Of a DNA stretch of 64,000 bases, positions 1 through 11,700 are shown one piece after another. This DNA is from Corinectria fuckeliana. Lineage: Eukaryota; Ascomycota; Sordariomycetes; Hypocreales; Nectriaceae. How positions within the stretch are numbered: position 1 is the first letter of the stretch; every line of letters begins with the position of its first letter. The notes beneath the pieces are model-generated. The model was not told the origin of the DNA. It saw only the letters and a program-made list of their open reading frames with translations, and made no database searches. The DNA lies in assembly GCA_019137255.1 (NCBI GenBank), contig WPDH01000280.1, positions 310,001-374,000 of the forward strand. Reading direction: 5' to 3'. A program made the translations under genes and the position numbers.

Positions 1-682
1 GTACTAACTGGGTTATCAGTCTATCATAGCCTCTACGGCAAGTGAAGCCAGTTTCCTGCCTCATATACTAGGTGAACACTAGATATCTATTATGCAAATG
101 CATGTGGCACCATTTCCGGTCCTGATGAGTAGCAAAGTGGCATAGTACAGTTGCGACTTTGACTATGGTGGTATTAGACAGGTACTAGTCGATAAAGACT
201 TTCTGGCACGGAGTAGACAGATCCGCATTCTCTAGCTGCCTTTCAGCTTCAAGGCCTACCACCCGCTCTGTCGGGCGCATGTACTCACTTGTAAGTGCTT
301 TGAGAGGGGAATGGCTTCGGAGGATGCTTTTGCTTTAACTTCGCCGCAATTTACGGCTCCAGCATTTTTCTTCATCGTCTTGACTTGTCTGCTATTTATG
401 TCGGAACTTCTATCACACAAATTTACGCTAGAAGCCTTGATCTTTAGATGAAAAATATCATCATGAGCGCACTGCCATATTAATTTATGTTTTGCGTATT
501 TAATCTTATTATTCCCTCTTATCTGTAGGGTAATGGCATGGGCATATTGCGCGCAGCGCTGTGCGTGCTAAGCAAAATATCCTTATAGGCGAGAGTCACC
601 ATTAAATGTCGAGAAACAAAGCCCAAGCAGTCTACAAAAGTGGGGCGCTGTATAGGGGAGAATCGGCTCATATCTTTTATCA
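1..682. other. Left-edge non-coding stretch
   Basis: No convincing coding sequence, RNA gene or terminal repeat is seen. The stretch is moderately AT-rich and lies upstream of a decayed transposase, so it may contain the eroded end of that element, but I could not identify an inverted terminal repeat. Confidence 0.5.
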
Positions 683-2233
683 GTGACAGTCAGCTTCTTG
701 ATGAGGCCTGACGTTGCGCCGTTTGTAAAAGGGCGGCTCACTAATGTAGCTTCTCATATAGAGAGAACCCGCTTACCTGTGAGCTGTACTTCTACAGGCA
801 TATTTCATCGCCAATTCATCACAGCGAACTTCACGCGCAACAGCATCATAGACGCCCCGCCAAGGTCCGATTCGGGCTGATCCGTGGATTGCGACGAAGA
901 CGAAAGAATCTCCATCATCCAGAAATGGATCGATCCCTATACTGAAGAGCCAATATTCACGCAAGCTGACCGCGGGACGCTTGAAGAACCCACAACAGAT
1001 CGCAGACCCAACGCGACAGCAACGTGGGCCAAGCGCTTCACGAAGCGATGGAAGCAGCATTTCAGCGGTAGGGAATCGGACCCGCAAGATCTCAAGCGCA
1101 AGCCACCACATGACCACGCCCACATCGACAATTTCATTCAGGGGTGAATGAAGCTCAATGAGGATCCTAAAGTAAGGCCTGGGACTGTCTGGAGCTTCGG
1201 TGAAACTCGTTTCGTTGTCGGGTATCTCGAACGCGGCAGGTTCTCTTGGACCTTTGACAAAGTTGATCCGCCAACCCCGACAGACACACAAAAGATACTC
1301 TCTGTGACCGTCGTGGACGCAGTATCTAGCATTGGTCGCGCCATCCCGCCGTTCTTTGTGATTCCTAGGCCTGAGGTGGGGATCGATATACTTTGCGACG
1401 GCATCGACGGAAATACCATGCTCTCAGTGAGTCGTGATGGCTGCATCAATGAAATCATTGCCATGAACTGGATAGAACATTTCGAAGAATCCACCAGGCC
1501 GCCGGATCCGAAAGACAAACGCGCGCTTCTTATGGATGGCTACGAGGGCCCTTTTACAACCGCAATTTTCTATTTCTGCAGTCATCATAACATCGAGCTG
1601 ATCCTGTTTCCTCTAAACCCGACTCAGTGTCTTCAACCGCTCGAGCTGGGGGTAATCAGGGCTTCCAAGGAATGGCACCAGCATGTCAAAATGAATCGGG
1701 GTGTTTTTGACGGCACCAAAAATTTTGACAGGGAAAAGTTCATGCTCCATGTCCAACAGACACGCAACGAGAGCTGCAAGCCCGCTGCTGTCACATTCAG
1801 TATCAATGCCAGCTTGGCACTTCGCATTCGCGTAGTGCGCATTGCATTTTGCTATGACTGGAAAATGCAATAGCTGCGATAAGGGGTGCCTGGGCGACTT
1901 GTGGCTTGCCTCCAAAAAAGCTTTTATCCAGCTGTTCGCCTAGTCTTTGATTCATCGACATCCTTACTTATTGACCTATCGCCACCACTAATTGTTGATC
2001 ACCCATCGCCATCATCGGCATCGGGAGTGGAGAGAGAGGCTGTGCTTGGCCCAGTTCAGTTTCACTATGTATCGCCGCCGTCAACGCCCTCGCTACATGC
2101 TACTGCTTTCGCAACCCCTAATAATCCTCCATTGACTGAAGCTCAGACCAGAACAGTGGTGGAACAGAAGAAACGAGCTCTAGATGAGTGGGCTGAAGAA
2201 ATGATTCGTCTCAGCAAGAGTCGCCCCGTGTAA
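683..2233 (+). pseudogene. Decayed pogo/Fot1-type DDE transposase
   Basis: One reading frame carries transposase sequence but is broken by stops at 878, 1145, 1871 and 1880. The segment at 884-1147 has a WAKRF motif like the end of the DNA-binding region of fungal pogo transposases. The segment at 1148-1873 carries the DDE_1 catalytic core: FGETRF stands where the family has FDETGF, LLMDG matches the second aspartate block, and LQPLELGV replaces LQPLDVGV. The first catalytic Asp is therefore Gly and the third is Glu. The usual AW..(S/T)G..P block is recognisable near 1885 only in another frame (GAWATCGL), showing a frameshift. The tail to 2233 is Pro/Ser-rich, as in pogo C-termini. The element is inactive. 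No terminal inverted repeats were found, so its limits are unknown. Confidence 0.75.
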
Positions 2234-2618
2234 TAGCCCGCGCCAACAATCACTTACGATGGAACGGAAACTGCAGGGGCGGGAGGTATTGTCAGTCCAC
2301 ATCAGGGTTGCATTTACGGTCGGGGCTACCCTCGAATGGGATATGGCGTAACACTTTAAAATTTGACGGACAAGGGGATTGGCCTTACGTGGTGATGCTG
2401 CGTAGTTTGCCAGGCGATGTGCTACGTACTCTTCAGTTTGAGCCAAGATGTTGTACTCAACTAAGCCGGCGTCGAAAGAGGGCATTGTGTCTCTGTTTAA
2501 AGCGAGTACTAATATGCTGGAACTAGCAAGGAACCAAACCACAGAGGCACGGCTGACTCGTCATACATCTATAACGAAAACGCTGTCTAGGCTCAGTGCT
2601 CACAAGACACTAGCACAA
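2234..2618. other. Intergenic, transposase relic to acyltransferase 3' end
   Basis: Short overlapping open frames only. Nothing recognisable is seen. The region should contain the 3' untranslated region of the minus-strand acyltransferase gene. Confidence 0.4.
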
Positions 2619-4267
2619 CTAAACCACGGGCAACGGCCCTCCGTTCGCCTTCTCCTCGGCGTCAACACCCCTAAACTCGAAATACTTGTTCCACTCGGGA
2701 TCCTCGATCAAATCCTTTGCAATCTCCTTCTCAAACCCAATACTGAACTCGTTACCCTCATCCTCGCCCGACGGAGCGCCATTCGTCCGCACCGGATACA
2801 CCACCGTCAGGCCGGCCGTGACGGTGTCGAAGGGGAAGCGGAAGGCGTGAGGCTTGGCGAAGCCAAAGTCGGCATCGCAGGGCCGCGTGCCCCGCCACTC
2901 GGTCGTGAAGTTGCTCATGGGCGGGAAGCTGTCGGTGCGGAGGAACAGGGAGGTCTTGTCGCGGATGGGGGCGATGGCGGACAGCATTACGTCTAGGTTC
3001 TCTTGCGTGACGCCGTTGGTGAGTTGGCGAATGTACCTGGGAGGGAGCTAGTTAGCAGGTGATTGGGGGGTCGCTAGAGTCTGGGTTTTGGCTGAGGGAT
3101 AATGAATGGGTGTCTTCCCGCAATCCCAGCCAGGTTTGTGACTGTAGGTTGGTCGGAGGTGGAATATGGATGGGTACGACAGAGGAATAAGACTTGGACC
3201 TACCAAGCCAGCTTCGAAAGCGGTGCCTTTGAGATGACCTCTTCTCCAGTGAGCTTCGGCACGGCGCTCTGCTCGCTCAACGCCACAAAGACAACGTTGC
3301 CCTGAATGCGCTGCGGCACCGGCGGATCATGAAAGCGCCTGCGCATGTCGACAGCCTCGCCCCATAGAAGGGTCTGCTTCAGGTCCGGCTCGAACAGCTT
3401 GGCCCTGTGCTTGGACAGCATGCGCCAGATGTACGCCATGTAGGCATCGTAGCTCGAGATCCAGTAGCTGCCGTCCTCGGGGCTGGCCAGCCTCTTCAGC
3501 TCGTCCGTCTTGCTCTTAGGCAGGTGGAACAGCAGCCACTGGCCGACCCTGTGATCGGCGTGGCGCAAGGGCGGCACGGGCCCGTCGACCTGCTGGTCCG
3601 CGGGGAGATCGGGCTTCGTGACCCGCGAGAGATCGAGACAGGCCGGGTCCCAGGGGGGCAGCACGGGGCTCTGCGGGGACTTCCAGAGGGCGGCGCAGTT
3701 CTCGGCCAGCTGGTGCAGCTCGCCGGCCCAGCCCATCACGTCGTTGCCGTAGTGGTGGTGGTGCATCATCAGCACCAGCCCGCCGCGGATGAAGCTGGCC
3801 TTGAAGGCCGACGCCTTGGGGTTGCTGGCCGGCTGGGCCTCGGGCTTTTCGCCGTAGGTCATGGGAGGCACGCACCACGTGTCCATGTCGCCGAGGGACT
3901 GGGAGACGAAGTGCTGCTTCTCGAGATCATCGAAGGAAGGATACTTGTCCGCGTCTTCGGAACCGTTGAGCCACTGCACGTGAAACTGGACAGTGCTCTC
4001 CCGCGTCTTGTGGAAGCACAGCCCGCCGTCCGGGTGCTTCTCGATGACGCCGCACAGCTGCCGGCACTGGCTCAGCGTGATCTCGAGGGCACGCCGGAGC
4101 ACGGGGACCGTCTTGGGCTGCTCGGCCTCGGGGAGCTTGAAGAAGAGGGCGTAGTTGGTGTAGACCTGGCCGACGCAGTAGTCCAGCGTAGACAGCTTGA
4201 AGAACTCGTCGGCCGGGTCGGACTCCCACCCCGCAGGATGCAGCTCGAGGATTTCTTGCTTGGGCAT
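2619..4267 (-). CDS. BAHD-type acyltransferase (trichothecene 3-O-acetyltransferase-like)
   Basis: Two exons, 4267-3204 and 3036-2619, are joined across a 167-bp intron (donor GTAGGT, acceptor CCCAG) to give 493 aa. The join restores the continuous reading LAW-YIRQLTNG. The BAHD catalytic HxxxD is present in the run HHHHYGND (His172, Asp176). The C-terminal structural motif, normally DFGWG, reads DFGFA at about 411-415. Length and motif spacing fit fungal acyltransferases of the Tri101/transferase family, which move an acyl group from acyl-CoA to a hydroxyl or amine and are soluble. It is divergent from the rhodopsin-domain gene, with about 1 kb between the starts, and lies 4.5 kb from the PKS. 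This suggests a tailoring step on the polyketide, but substrate and cluster membership are inferred. Confidence 0.85.
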
Positions 4268-5298
4268 TCTCGGTTATTAGATCTGGGGGCAATAGATTGA
4301 AACAGTGCTGGATTCTTTTGCATAAAGTCTCCTCGGGCGGTTGGGAGGAACGGGAACGAGTGGTCGAAAAGCGACGACGGAGTTGCAGCAGAGGGTCTAG
4401 ATCGAGCCCCGGGGACCTTTAAGGGGGTCACTTGTTGCCGAGGCCCGCCGTTGATAGTAGGAAGCAGCTATTGCAACAGGTCCAAGAGGTCGGGCAGGTC
4501 GGTATGAAGATCATCGCGGCACCGGTTCTTGAGGTCCTGCCGGGCCGCCAACGTTGCATCCACATCCACATCCACATTGACGCCCTTGCAGACGGACCGG
4601 GATCTCGGGGAGGTCGGCGCGGACCCGGTGCCGTCCCCCGGCCCGTTCTGCGCCGCAGCCGTGCAGCGGCCTCTACTCCGTGGAACACCAACTTGGAAAG
4701 GAGTGTCGTGATGCATGAAGCGTCCGGTGGAGCTGCAACGAATACATAAGGTTTAGGTCGAGGCCAGGGGTGCTGATACGAGTCTGGTATGGTCTGGGCG
4801 GCCGGTCGTAGATCCAATGCCATTGGACTGTTTCCTGCAAAGAAGCTTCACGCACGATGCAACGAGCCCGAATTCGTCGTCTCCTGCAGCAGCACCTCAC
4901 AGAAGCGGAAGCATTCCACCGGCTTGTTTGAATCGAGCCCCTGCCGGCTGCATATGCCGAGCCTTGGCTCCTCTTGTACTTGCTATGTACATAGTAAGCT
5001 TGTAATTTGGCATCAGGGGTCGTGTCCCATTCTGCTCAGCCTGTCAGGGCCAAGACGTCGATCCATCCCGAGTTGAAACTGCCCCTGGAAATAACCGGCG
5101 GACTTAGATACCCCCCCTCAGTTGCCTCGCATCGGGAGTGTCTCGACATCCTGGGTATGCGGCAAAACCGTCGAGGGATCGATTGGCCATGACCGCAACT
5201 CAAAAGCCCACCGGTGTCCATGCACCTCTCACCGATCGAGTTCGAGCCTGCCACCGCTTCTCCTCCTCCCGAATTTCAAACAAGAATATCCCGACAAG
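4268..5298. promoter_or_regulatory. Divergent promoter region, acyltransferase and rhodopsin-domain gene
   Basis: About 1 kb lies between two divergent start codons and contains no convincing gene. It must hold both promoters. A CT-rich stretch at about 5255-5270 lies just upstream of the plus-strand ATG at 5299, as is common for fungal leaders. No specific operator could be assigned. Confidence 0.45.
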
Positions 5299-6745
5299 AT
5301 GGCTAGTGACGCGGCTGCCCTTGCCAAGCTGCTCGACACGCCGGCCATGCTGCCGCCTGATGGAGTGACTCCGAACTTCGACGACCCGCCGAACCAGAAT
5401 GGCCTGGCAATTGCCGTCATCACGATTACCATGTTGATTGCGACGATATGCCTAGCCCTACGGTTGTACGCCAGGCTGTACCTGCTCCGGAAAGTTCAAC
5501 TCGAAGAGGGTAAGTCCGGCGGTGTCGTTTGTCGCTGCTGGGGCGTGATTGCTAACTCCCGTCTTTAGTTTTGATCATCTGTGCCTACGGAGTCTACTGG
5601 GGCCAGACGTATTGCAGCTACGCCCTGTTGAAGACACCGGGATACTTTGTGCACCAGTGGGATCTCAAGTATGGACAGCTCGTCTCAACAGGCTTTGTAT
5701 GTCCCTGCCATGGCATAACACAGAGACACGGCTAACCATCAGCACAGAACGTTCTTCTCATCGGCTCCTTCTACCAGGTTGTGCTCCCCCTTTTGAAAAC
5801 CGCCATCCTAGTCGAATGGTGCCGCATCTTCACTCCGACAAACCGCACAAAGTCGCCGTTCTGGTGGGGGTGCGTGTTCATCATCACTCTGCAAATCAGC
5901 TGGGGCATTGCCTGCGTGATCCTCTTGAACGTGCAGTGCAACCCGCACGAGGCCATCTGGAAGTTCTATCTGCCACGAAAGTGCTTCAACCTGGTCCCCG
6001 TCCAGTTGGCCAGCGGGAGCATCCAGCTGTTCAGTGATGTAGTTATGCTGCTGCTTCCACAGAGAATCATCTGGGGATTGAATCTCACCTGGAAGAAGAA
6101 GCTAGGTGTAAGCGTTGTCTTCGGCTTAGGTATCATGTAAGTCCCTTTCCCCGTGTCCTTTTTTCTCCGCCTATTGACGTGTTGTTGTATAGTGCCTGCA
6201 TCTCGGCCGGTTTCCGCCTCGGCGTCACCGTCAGTTACGGCTACGACCTGGACCAGATGTACACGCTCGGCCCGGTGGTGTTCTGGGTCATGGCCGAGAC
6301 CACCTGCGCCTTCTTCATCGTATGCATGCCGACCCTGCCAAAGATTTTCAAGGACACCGGTGTCATACGCAAGATCAGGATGCGCCTGGGCTTGAAGATG
6401 TCCACGGGGGCTGCCAGCGGCCCGTCCCACTCGGATTATAACAAGTACGCATACGGCAGCAAGTACGGCACTGGCGTGTCTGCGCTGTCGAGGACCGGGA
6501 CGACGGCCGACGCGTACCATAAGATCAACGAGGACGGCAGTGTTGCCCTCACCAACTTGAAGACGGAGAGCACGGAGCAGCTGAGAAGTCCCGTGGACAA
6601 CAAGCGGAAGATTGTTCGAACGACACACGTCACCGTCCAGGTTTCAGACGATCGAGCCTCTCAGAGCGGGAGCGATCCTGACGTTCATGGGGTTAAGCCT
6701 ACGCCGAAAGTAAGAGGCAGCACAGAGAATGGATGGAATTACTAA
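5299..6745 (+). CDS. Fungal rhodopsin-domain (Pth11/SAT4-like) seven-helix membrane protein
   Basis: Four exons (5299-5509, 5569-5696, 5748-6136, 6193-6745), all with GT-AG introns of 51-59 bp, give 426 aa. Hydrophobic helices fall at about 36-58, 71-91, 112-137, 151-174, 196-218, 232-256 and 268-290, making a seven-helix protein with a hydrophilic tail of about 130 residues. The loop after helix 4 has the cysteine pattern typical of the family (CNPHEAIW, then CFN). These proteins are fungal-specific and mostly uncharacterised; some Pth11-like members act as surface sensors. Its place between an acyltransferase and a PKS suggests a link to the cluster, perhaps in sensing, transport or regulation, but the sequence does not show which. 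The chosen ATG is followed by a short N-terminus and leads directly into helix 1. Confidence 0.85.
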
Positions 6746-7399
6746 TTAGTGCTACGGGACTGGGAGCCTCCCCGGACGGATGAAGTTGGAGGAAAGGAGG
6801 AGTCACCCCCGGTGGTGTCGGCTTATTACTTTGGAAATGTCAGCGAAAGCTTTAGCACGACGAGTACGCGATAACGTCCTCGAATTAATCAACTTAGCGT
6901 ATACGAATAAGTAAAAAAAACAATTTCTTTCTAACATCCTGATGCCTTGAGCCATGCTTGTACTTGCCTGATAATGTGAAGATGGGGCGTATAGTCTAGC
7001 TCTTACCGATTTGAACAGCCGAGTCACGAAAAGAGAACGCGACGAGCCACGAAAATGTAACCTTGAAAATCCGAAGATCTCATTTTCTACTGCCGACTGC
7101 TCTGTGCGTTGCCTTTTCCTTTTCCTGTCCAAAACGGGCGCATCCTCGATCCTTGCAACCTTGGCAAGTTACTGCGCAGTACGAAGGAATAGTAGGCTTC
7201 TCGCGAATTTCCACCATGTATCAGATTCTGCAGCCTACACTAGACCAGGCAGGTCTGACTAAAAAAGCAAGGAGCTTAATAAAGCCCCTCGTCTCCAGGT
7301 TGCAAGGTTGGAAATGTTATTTACATAAGACGATACGTGCTAGTACTTCTTTCAGCAAGAGATCTGCCTCGGTGGCAAGTACAGTCCCTGTTATTGGGC

Positions 7400-7873
7400 T
7401 CACCAAATCAGATCAAGAGGAAATCCTTGTACCCAGGCTCTGAACCTATCAGCTGCAACACTCATGAGCTTGTACAGTACAGAACCACTTTTGCATATTT
7501 CCAACCCTTGTAAACTGTAGGGAGGGCGATCCTCTCTGGACATCCGAGAGTCCACAGGGGTAGCCATTTTCTGATTCGACCCGGGGGACGGAGCCCTGGA
7601 CACGCGATCCCTTGCTTCATTCCTCCGATGCACTACGACGGTACCGTCCATGTATGTAGTATTAGGCGAATGGGTGAATCCATCGTGAATGCCAGACGAG
7701 GAATCTATCACCATTGCATGAGGCCCATAGCTGTTGCTGCGATGCAACGCTTCACCACATCCGTCGGGCATCACCTGAAAACAACTCACCTCACCGACTG
7801 ACAACGAGTATGTAGATACCATCAAAAGAGAAACCTTGGTAGTAAGGTTTGCAAGGGCAACAAAAGCTTTCAT
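7400..7873 (-). CDS. Hypothetical small protein, possibly secreted
   Basis: This 157-codon uninterrupted frame starts at an ATG at 7873, with a TATA-like GCATATATAC immediately upstream. Residues 1 to about 25 are moderately hydrophobic after MKAF and could be a signal peptide; a few cysteines follow (SCFQ, GCGE). No family is recognised. A short stretch reading TTYMDG followed by VHR recurs in a shorter minus-strand frame at 8258-8455, which suggests an old duplication. It could equally be a chance open frame or a relic, since the putative TATA is too close to the ATG for a normal leader. Confidence 0.22.
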   Translation of the reverse strand: MKAFVALANLTTKVSLLMVSTYSLSVGEVSCFQVMPDGCGEALHRSNSYGPHAMVIDSSSGIHDGFTHSPNTTYMDGTVVVHRRNEARDRVSRAPSPGSNQKMATPVDSRMSREDRPPYSLQGLEICKSGSVLYKLMSVAADRFRAWVQGFPLDLIW

Positions 7874-8257
7874 TGAGGGAGTATATATGCCGTATCTACT
7901 ATGTAAGTTAGAGTTTCGGGATAAGAGATATATCGGGCAGGACGTTATTAATACGTGTCGAAAATAGGTAATCTAACTAGGTATTCCGTTTCGACCCAAC
8001 ACTCTGTAGAGACAAGAGCTGCGCAACTCCTGGTCTCCGTTCGTACAGCAGCGATCATATCAATCTACGGCCAAGCTCCACTCAATTGTCATTGGAACTT
8101 TGGCTTCTCGCTTCTGGCAAACACCTTGTTCACCATGCTACGTGCTTGACGACCGGTTTACACGGGACGCTATAGGACGAGCTGAAGTCCTGTCTTCCAG
8201 GGGGAAACGATGATCTATGTCTCATTCGTTCTTAGGCGTGCGACGTTGAAAGGCAGT

Positions 8258-8470
8258 TCAAAGCGGGACTCCAGCACCAATCACTACTGTAAATGGACCG
8301 CCTAAGTAATGCTCCCTGTTCGCACATGAAACGGAGCTGCACTCTGCAGGAGGCGAAGAAGACGGCGGACCGTGATACGATATAAGCTTATTCCTCAATG
8401 GTGGAGGAACGCAAAACGATGGGGCTTCGGTCCGGTGAACATATATACCGTCCATATACGTCGTATGTTG
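8258..8470 (-). pseudogene. Diverged partial copy of the 7400-7873 frame
   Basis: The minus-strand reading TTYMDG..VHR here resembles TTYMDG..VVHRR in the frame at 7400-7873, and the DNA is similar over about 50 bp with small gaps. The frame upstream of this stretch is closed by a stop, so the copy is truncated. Function unknown; the similarity is by eye only. Confidence 0.25.
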
Positions 8471-8719
8471 CAGTCACAAGAGTGCAACCCTACTTGTGAC
8501 CCTTCCCCTTTACCGACAAGAACTTAAGACGGACCAGTAATCAGATTTGTTGGAAACGCTGTTGGTTCCAGTTCCAAGCTGTCGGGATTTCTACAACTAC
8601 TGCCCCCCCCTTTTGTGACGACAGTTTCGTTTTGCATAAAGTGAGAACTTCTGCATTGATCGACAACATTCCTACATACATCCCCACCCTGTTTATCTCG
8701 GGAGTTGGACATTCTCACA

Positions 8720-11700
8720 ATGCAGGTCTCAGACAGTATCGCCGTGGTGGGGATTGCCTACAAGCTGCCCCACGATATCGAAGATGACGCCACCTTCTGG
8801 GAGGTCCTCCAGGGCGCGAGGAACCTGTCCAGCGAGTGGCCCGCGGACCGCATGAACGCTGACAGTCATCCGGATGTGAGGAATGGGAAGGTTAGTGAAC
8901 CCAACTGCTTGGTGACCCGACTGCTTGGTAACCCGACTGCTTGGTAACCCGGGCACTCATCAACCCAGCATCCTGTGGCAGAAGAACCAACAGGTTGGGC
9001 GCCAAGGAAGCAAGCAAGCAGGCAAGCATGCATGGCTGACAACTATCGGAAATGCAGTCCCACAGCCGCAGCGGACATTTTATCCGCCAAGATCCCGCCG
9101 GGTTCGACGCGCCGCTCTTTGGTCTGACGGCCAAGGAGGCGGCGAGTATGGACCCGGTGCAGCGATGGACGCTGGAGGTGGCATACCGGGCCTTTGAGAA
9201 CGGTCAGTGGCTTTGACAACAGACGGTTGACCAAGATTGACTGCTACGCTGTACTCTCCCGAGCTGGAAATTGCACGCTTCCATGCTGACACTGTTGCAC
9301 TCCTAGCCGGAATCCCCTTCGAGACGCTCAAGGGCTCCCGCACTGCCGTCTTGTCGGCCACCTTTACCGAGGACTATATCCGCATGGCCGCCATGGATCC
9401 CGACAACGTCGAGAGGCTGGCCGCCACCGGCTGTCTAGCCAGCGTGATTCCGAACCGAGTAAGCTACTTCTTCGGCATGCAAGGACCAAGCATGCATGTC
9501 GATACGGCCTGTTCGAGCGGGTTGTCGGCATTCGATGTGGCGTGCAAAGTGCTCCGGAGCGGGGATGCTGAAGCTGTAAGTGGTTCTCCGTCAGGGTCGT
9601 GTTCCCGTCTCTCGTCTCCCGCGTATCCCCTTATCCTTGTAGACGGCCGTTGTTGTCTCCCTCCCCGCCATGTCCCAATTCCTCCGCGTCGTGACCCTGC
9701 TCGGGGCGCATCCATGCCCTTGTCAGTACCAAGGTAGCTAACCCACCCAACAACAAGGCCCTGGTCACAGCCGCGAACCTGCTCCTCGAGCCCGGCATGT
9801 ACCAAATGTTCCGCAACCTGCAGATGCTGTCTCCGGACGGCACGTGCAAGGCGTTCGACCACAGAGCAGACGGCTTCGGGCGCGGCGAGGGCGTGCTTGG
9901 CTTCGTGCTGAAGCCGCTGTCCACCGCGCTCAGGGATGGCGACACCATCCGCGCCGTCGTCCGCGCCGTGGCGTCCAACCAGGATGGGCACACGCCTGCT
10001 CTTAGCCAGCCGAACCCGGTGGCGCAGGAGGACCTGATCCGGCACGTCTATGCGCGCGAGGGCCTGGAGATGGGGAAGACGAGATATGTCGAAGCGCACG
10101 GGACCGGGACGCCTGTTGGCGATCCGATTGAGATGAAAGCCATTGGAAATGCATTCCGGGAGGCAAGAAACGTAGAGGAGCCACTCTATGTGTAAGTTCA
10201 TTTCTCTATTAACGTGTTTGGGGAATCTGTGACTGACGTGCGCTTCAGGGGTTCAGTCAAGTCCAATGTCGGACATCTCGAAGGCGCCAGCGGCCTCGCA
10301 GGCATTCTGAAAGCTATCTGTAAGTTTATCTTTACCGCCACAAGTCCATCCTACTATGTTTGTTACACATTACTAGGGCCTGCTAACTTGACAATCAATC
10401 GGGTAGTGATACTTGAAAACGGCATCATCCCACCCAACGCACTCTTTGAGAAGCTCAATCCAGCTATAGACGCCGAGTTTCTACGTGTCAAAGTGCGTAA
10501 TTCACACTATATTTCCCGCCTCTCTCTTACTTCTGAGGTTATGTATATGGGCTTCGGCTGACTTACTCAAGGTCCCGAGCCGGTGTGTTCCTTGGCCTTC
10601 TGCAGGCCTGCGTCGCGTTTCTGTTAACGGCTTCGGCTTCGGAGGCTCCAACACACATGTCGTCCTTGATGACGCTTTGCATTTCCTCGAAGACCGCGGG
10701 CTAGTGGGACATCACTGCACCGCTGCAGTTCCTCCAGCCAAAGCGACAGAAACCCCACCTGCTATCAATGGAACGCAGGCTATTGGTGCCAGCTCTGATA
10801 AGACAGACTACAGCACAGCACTCACCACTAACGGGACTCTCAATTCAAACAGAGTCGGGCCAGTGAATAGTACCAATGGGGCTGTCAGGCCTACCCCTGA
10901 GGATCAAGCAGGTCACGCTGTTGACAGAACAACAACCCCACACATCCACGACACCGATAAGCATCCTAAGCTCCTGGTCTTCTCTGCCCTGGACGAAAAA
11001 GCCACGAAAAGCACCCTCCAGGGCTATTCTGCTTGGTATCAAGTCAACAACATCTCCACCAGTCCATCCAAGCTAGACGCCCTGGCATACACGCTCGACG
11101 CACGGAGAAGCCACATGCGATGGCGAAGCTTTGCCATTGCCAACCCTTTCGAGACCCAAGTTGATAAGCAGAACCCGATTAGCCTGTCCCCTGCTAAGAC
11201 TGTGCGTGTTGCATCCGAGCCTGGCCTGGGCTGGGTCTTTACCGGCCAGGGCGCGCAATACGTCGAAATGGGCTGGGAACTGATCGAGATGTATCCCGTC
11301 TTCGGGGAGACATTGAGAAGAGTGGACGAGGTGTACAGGGGCTTGGGGTGTGAATGGTCCGTGTTTGGTGAGTGAGATTTAACTCCCGTTCATGGCTTGT
11401 ACCTCCGAGCTGCGAGTGACATGCTGTGCCCTGCGCGACTAACACAAAGGGTTACTACCATGATAGATGAACTCCGACGAAAAGAGCACATCGACAGGCC
11501 CGAGTATAGCCAACCGCTCTCTACTGCCGTTCAGCTCGGCCTTGTTGAGCTTTTACGCAGCTTTGGTGTCGTTCCAAAGGCCGTGGTTGGACATTCGTCT
11601 GGCGAAATTGCCGCTGCGTAAGTAAAGAGACGTTTCCCTCCCGAACAATCCACAACATCTGTCCAGCCCCATCATATATTCCCTTATCCCAATCAATAAG

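Larger units (their letters stand above)
6746..8719. other. Intergenic, rhodopsin-domain gene to PKS
   Basis: Nearly 2 kb without an assured gene. It contains a minus-strand 157-codon open frame (annotated separately) and, about 0.8 kb to its right, a shorter diverged copy of part of it. The last few hundred bases should hold the PKS promoter. A TATA-like stretch (CATATATACC) lies near 8438, but its use is uncertain. Confidence 0.4.

Noticed and set aside
3407..4300. 297-codon plus-strand frame opposite the acyltransferase
   Set aside because: The minus strand carries BAHD motifs and a consistent intron; the plus frame is a shadow without motifs.
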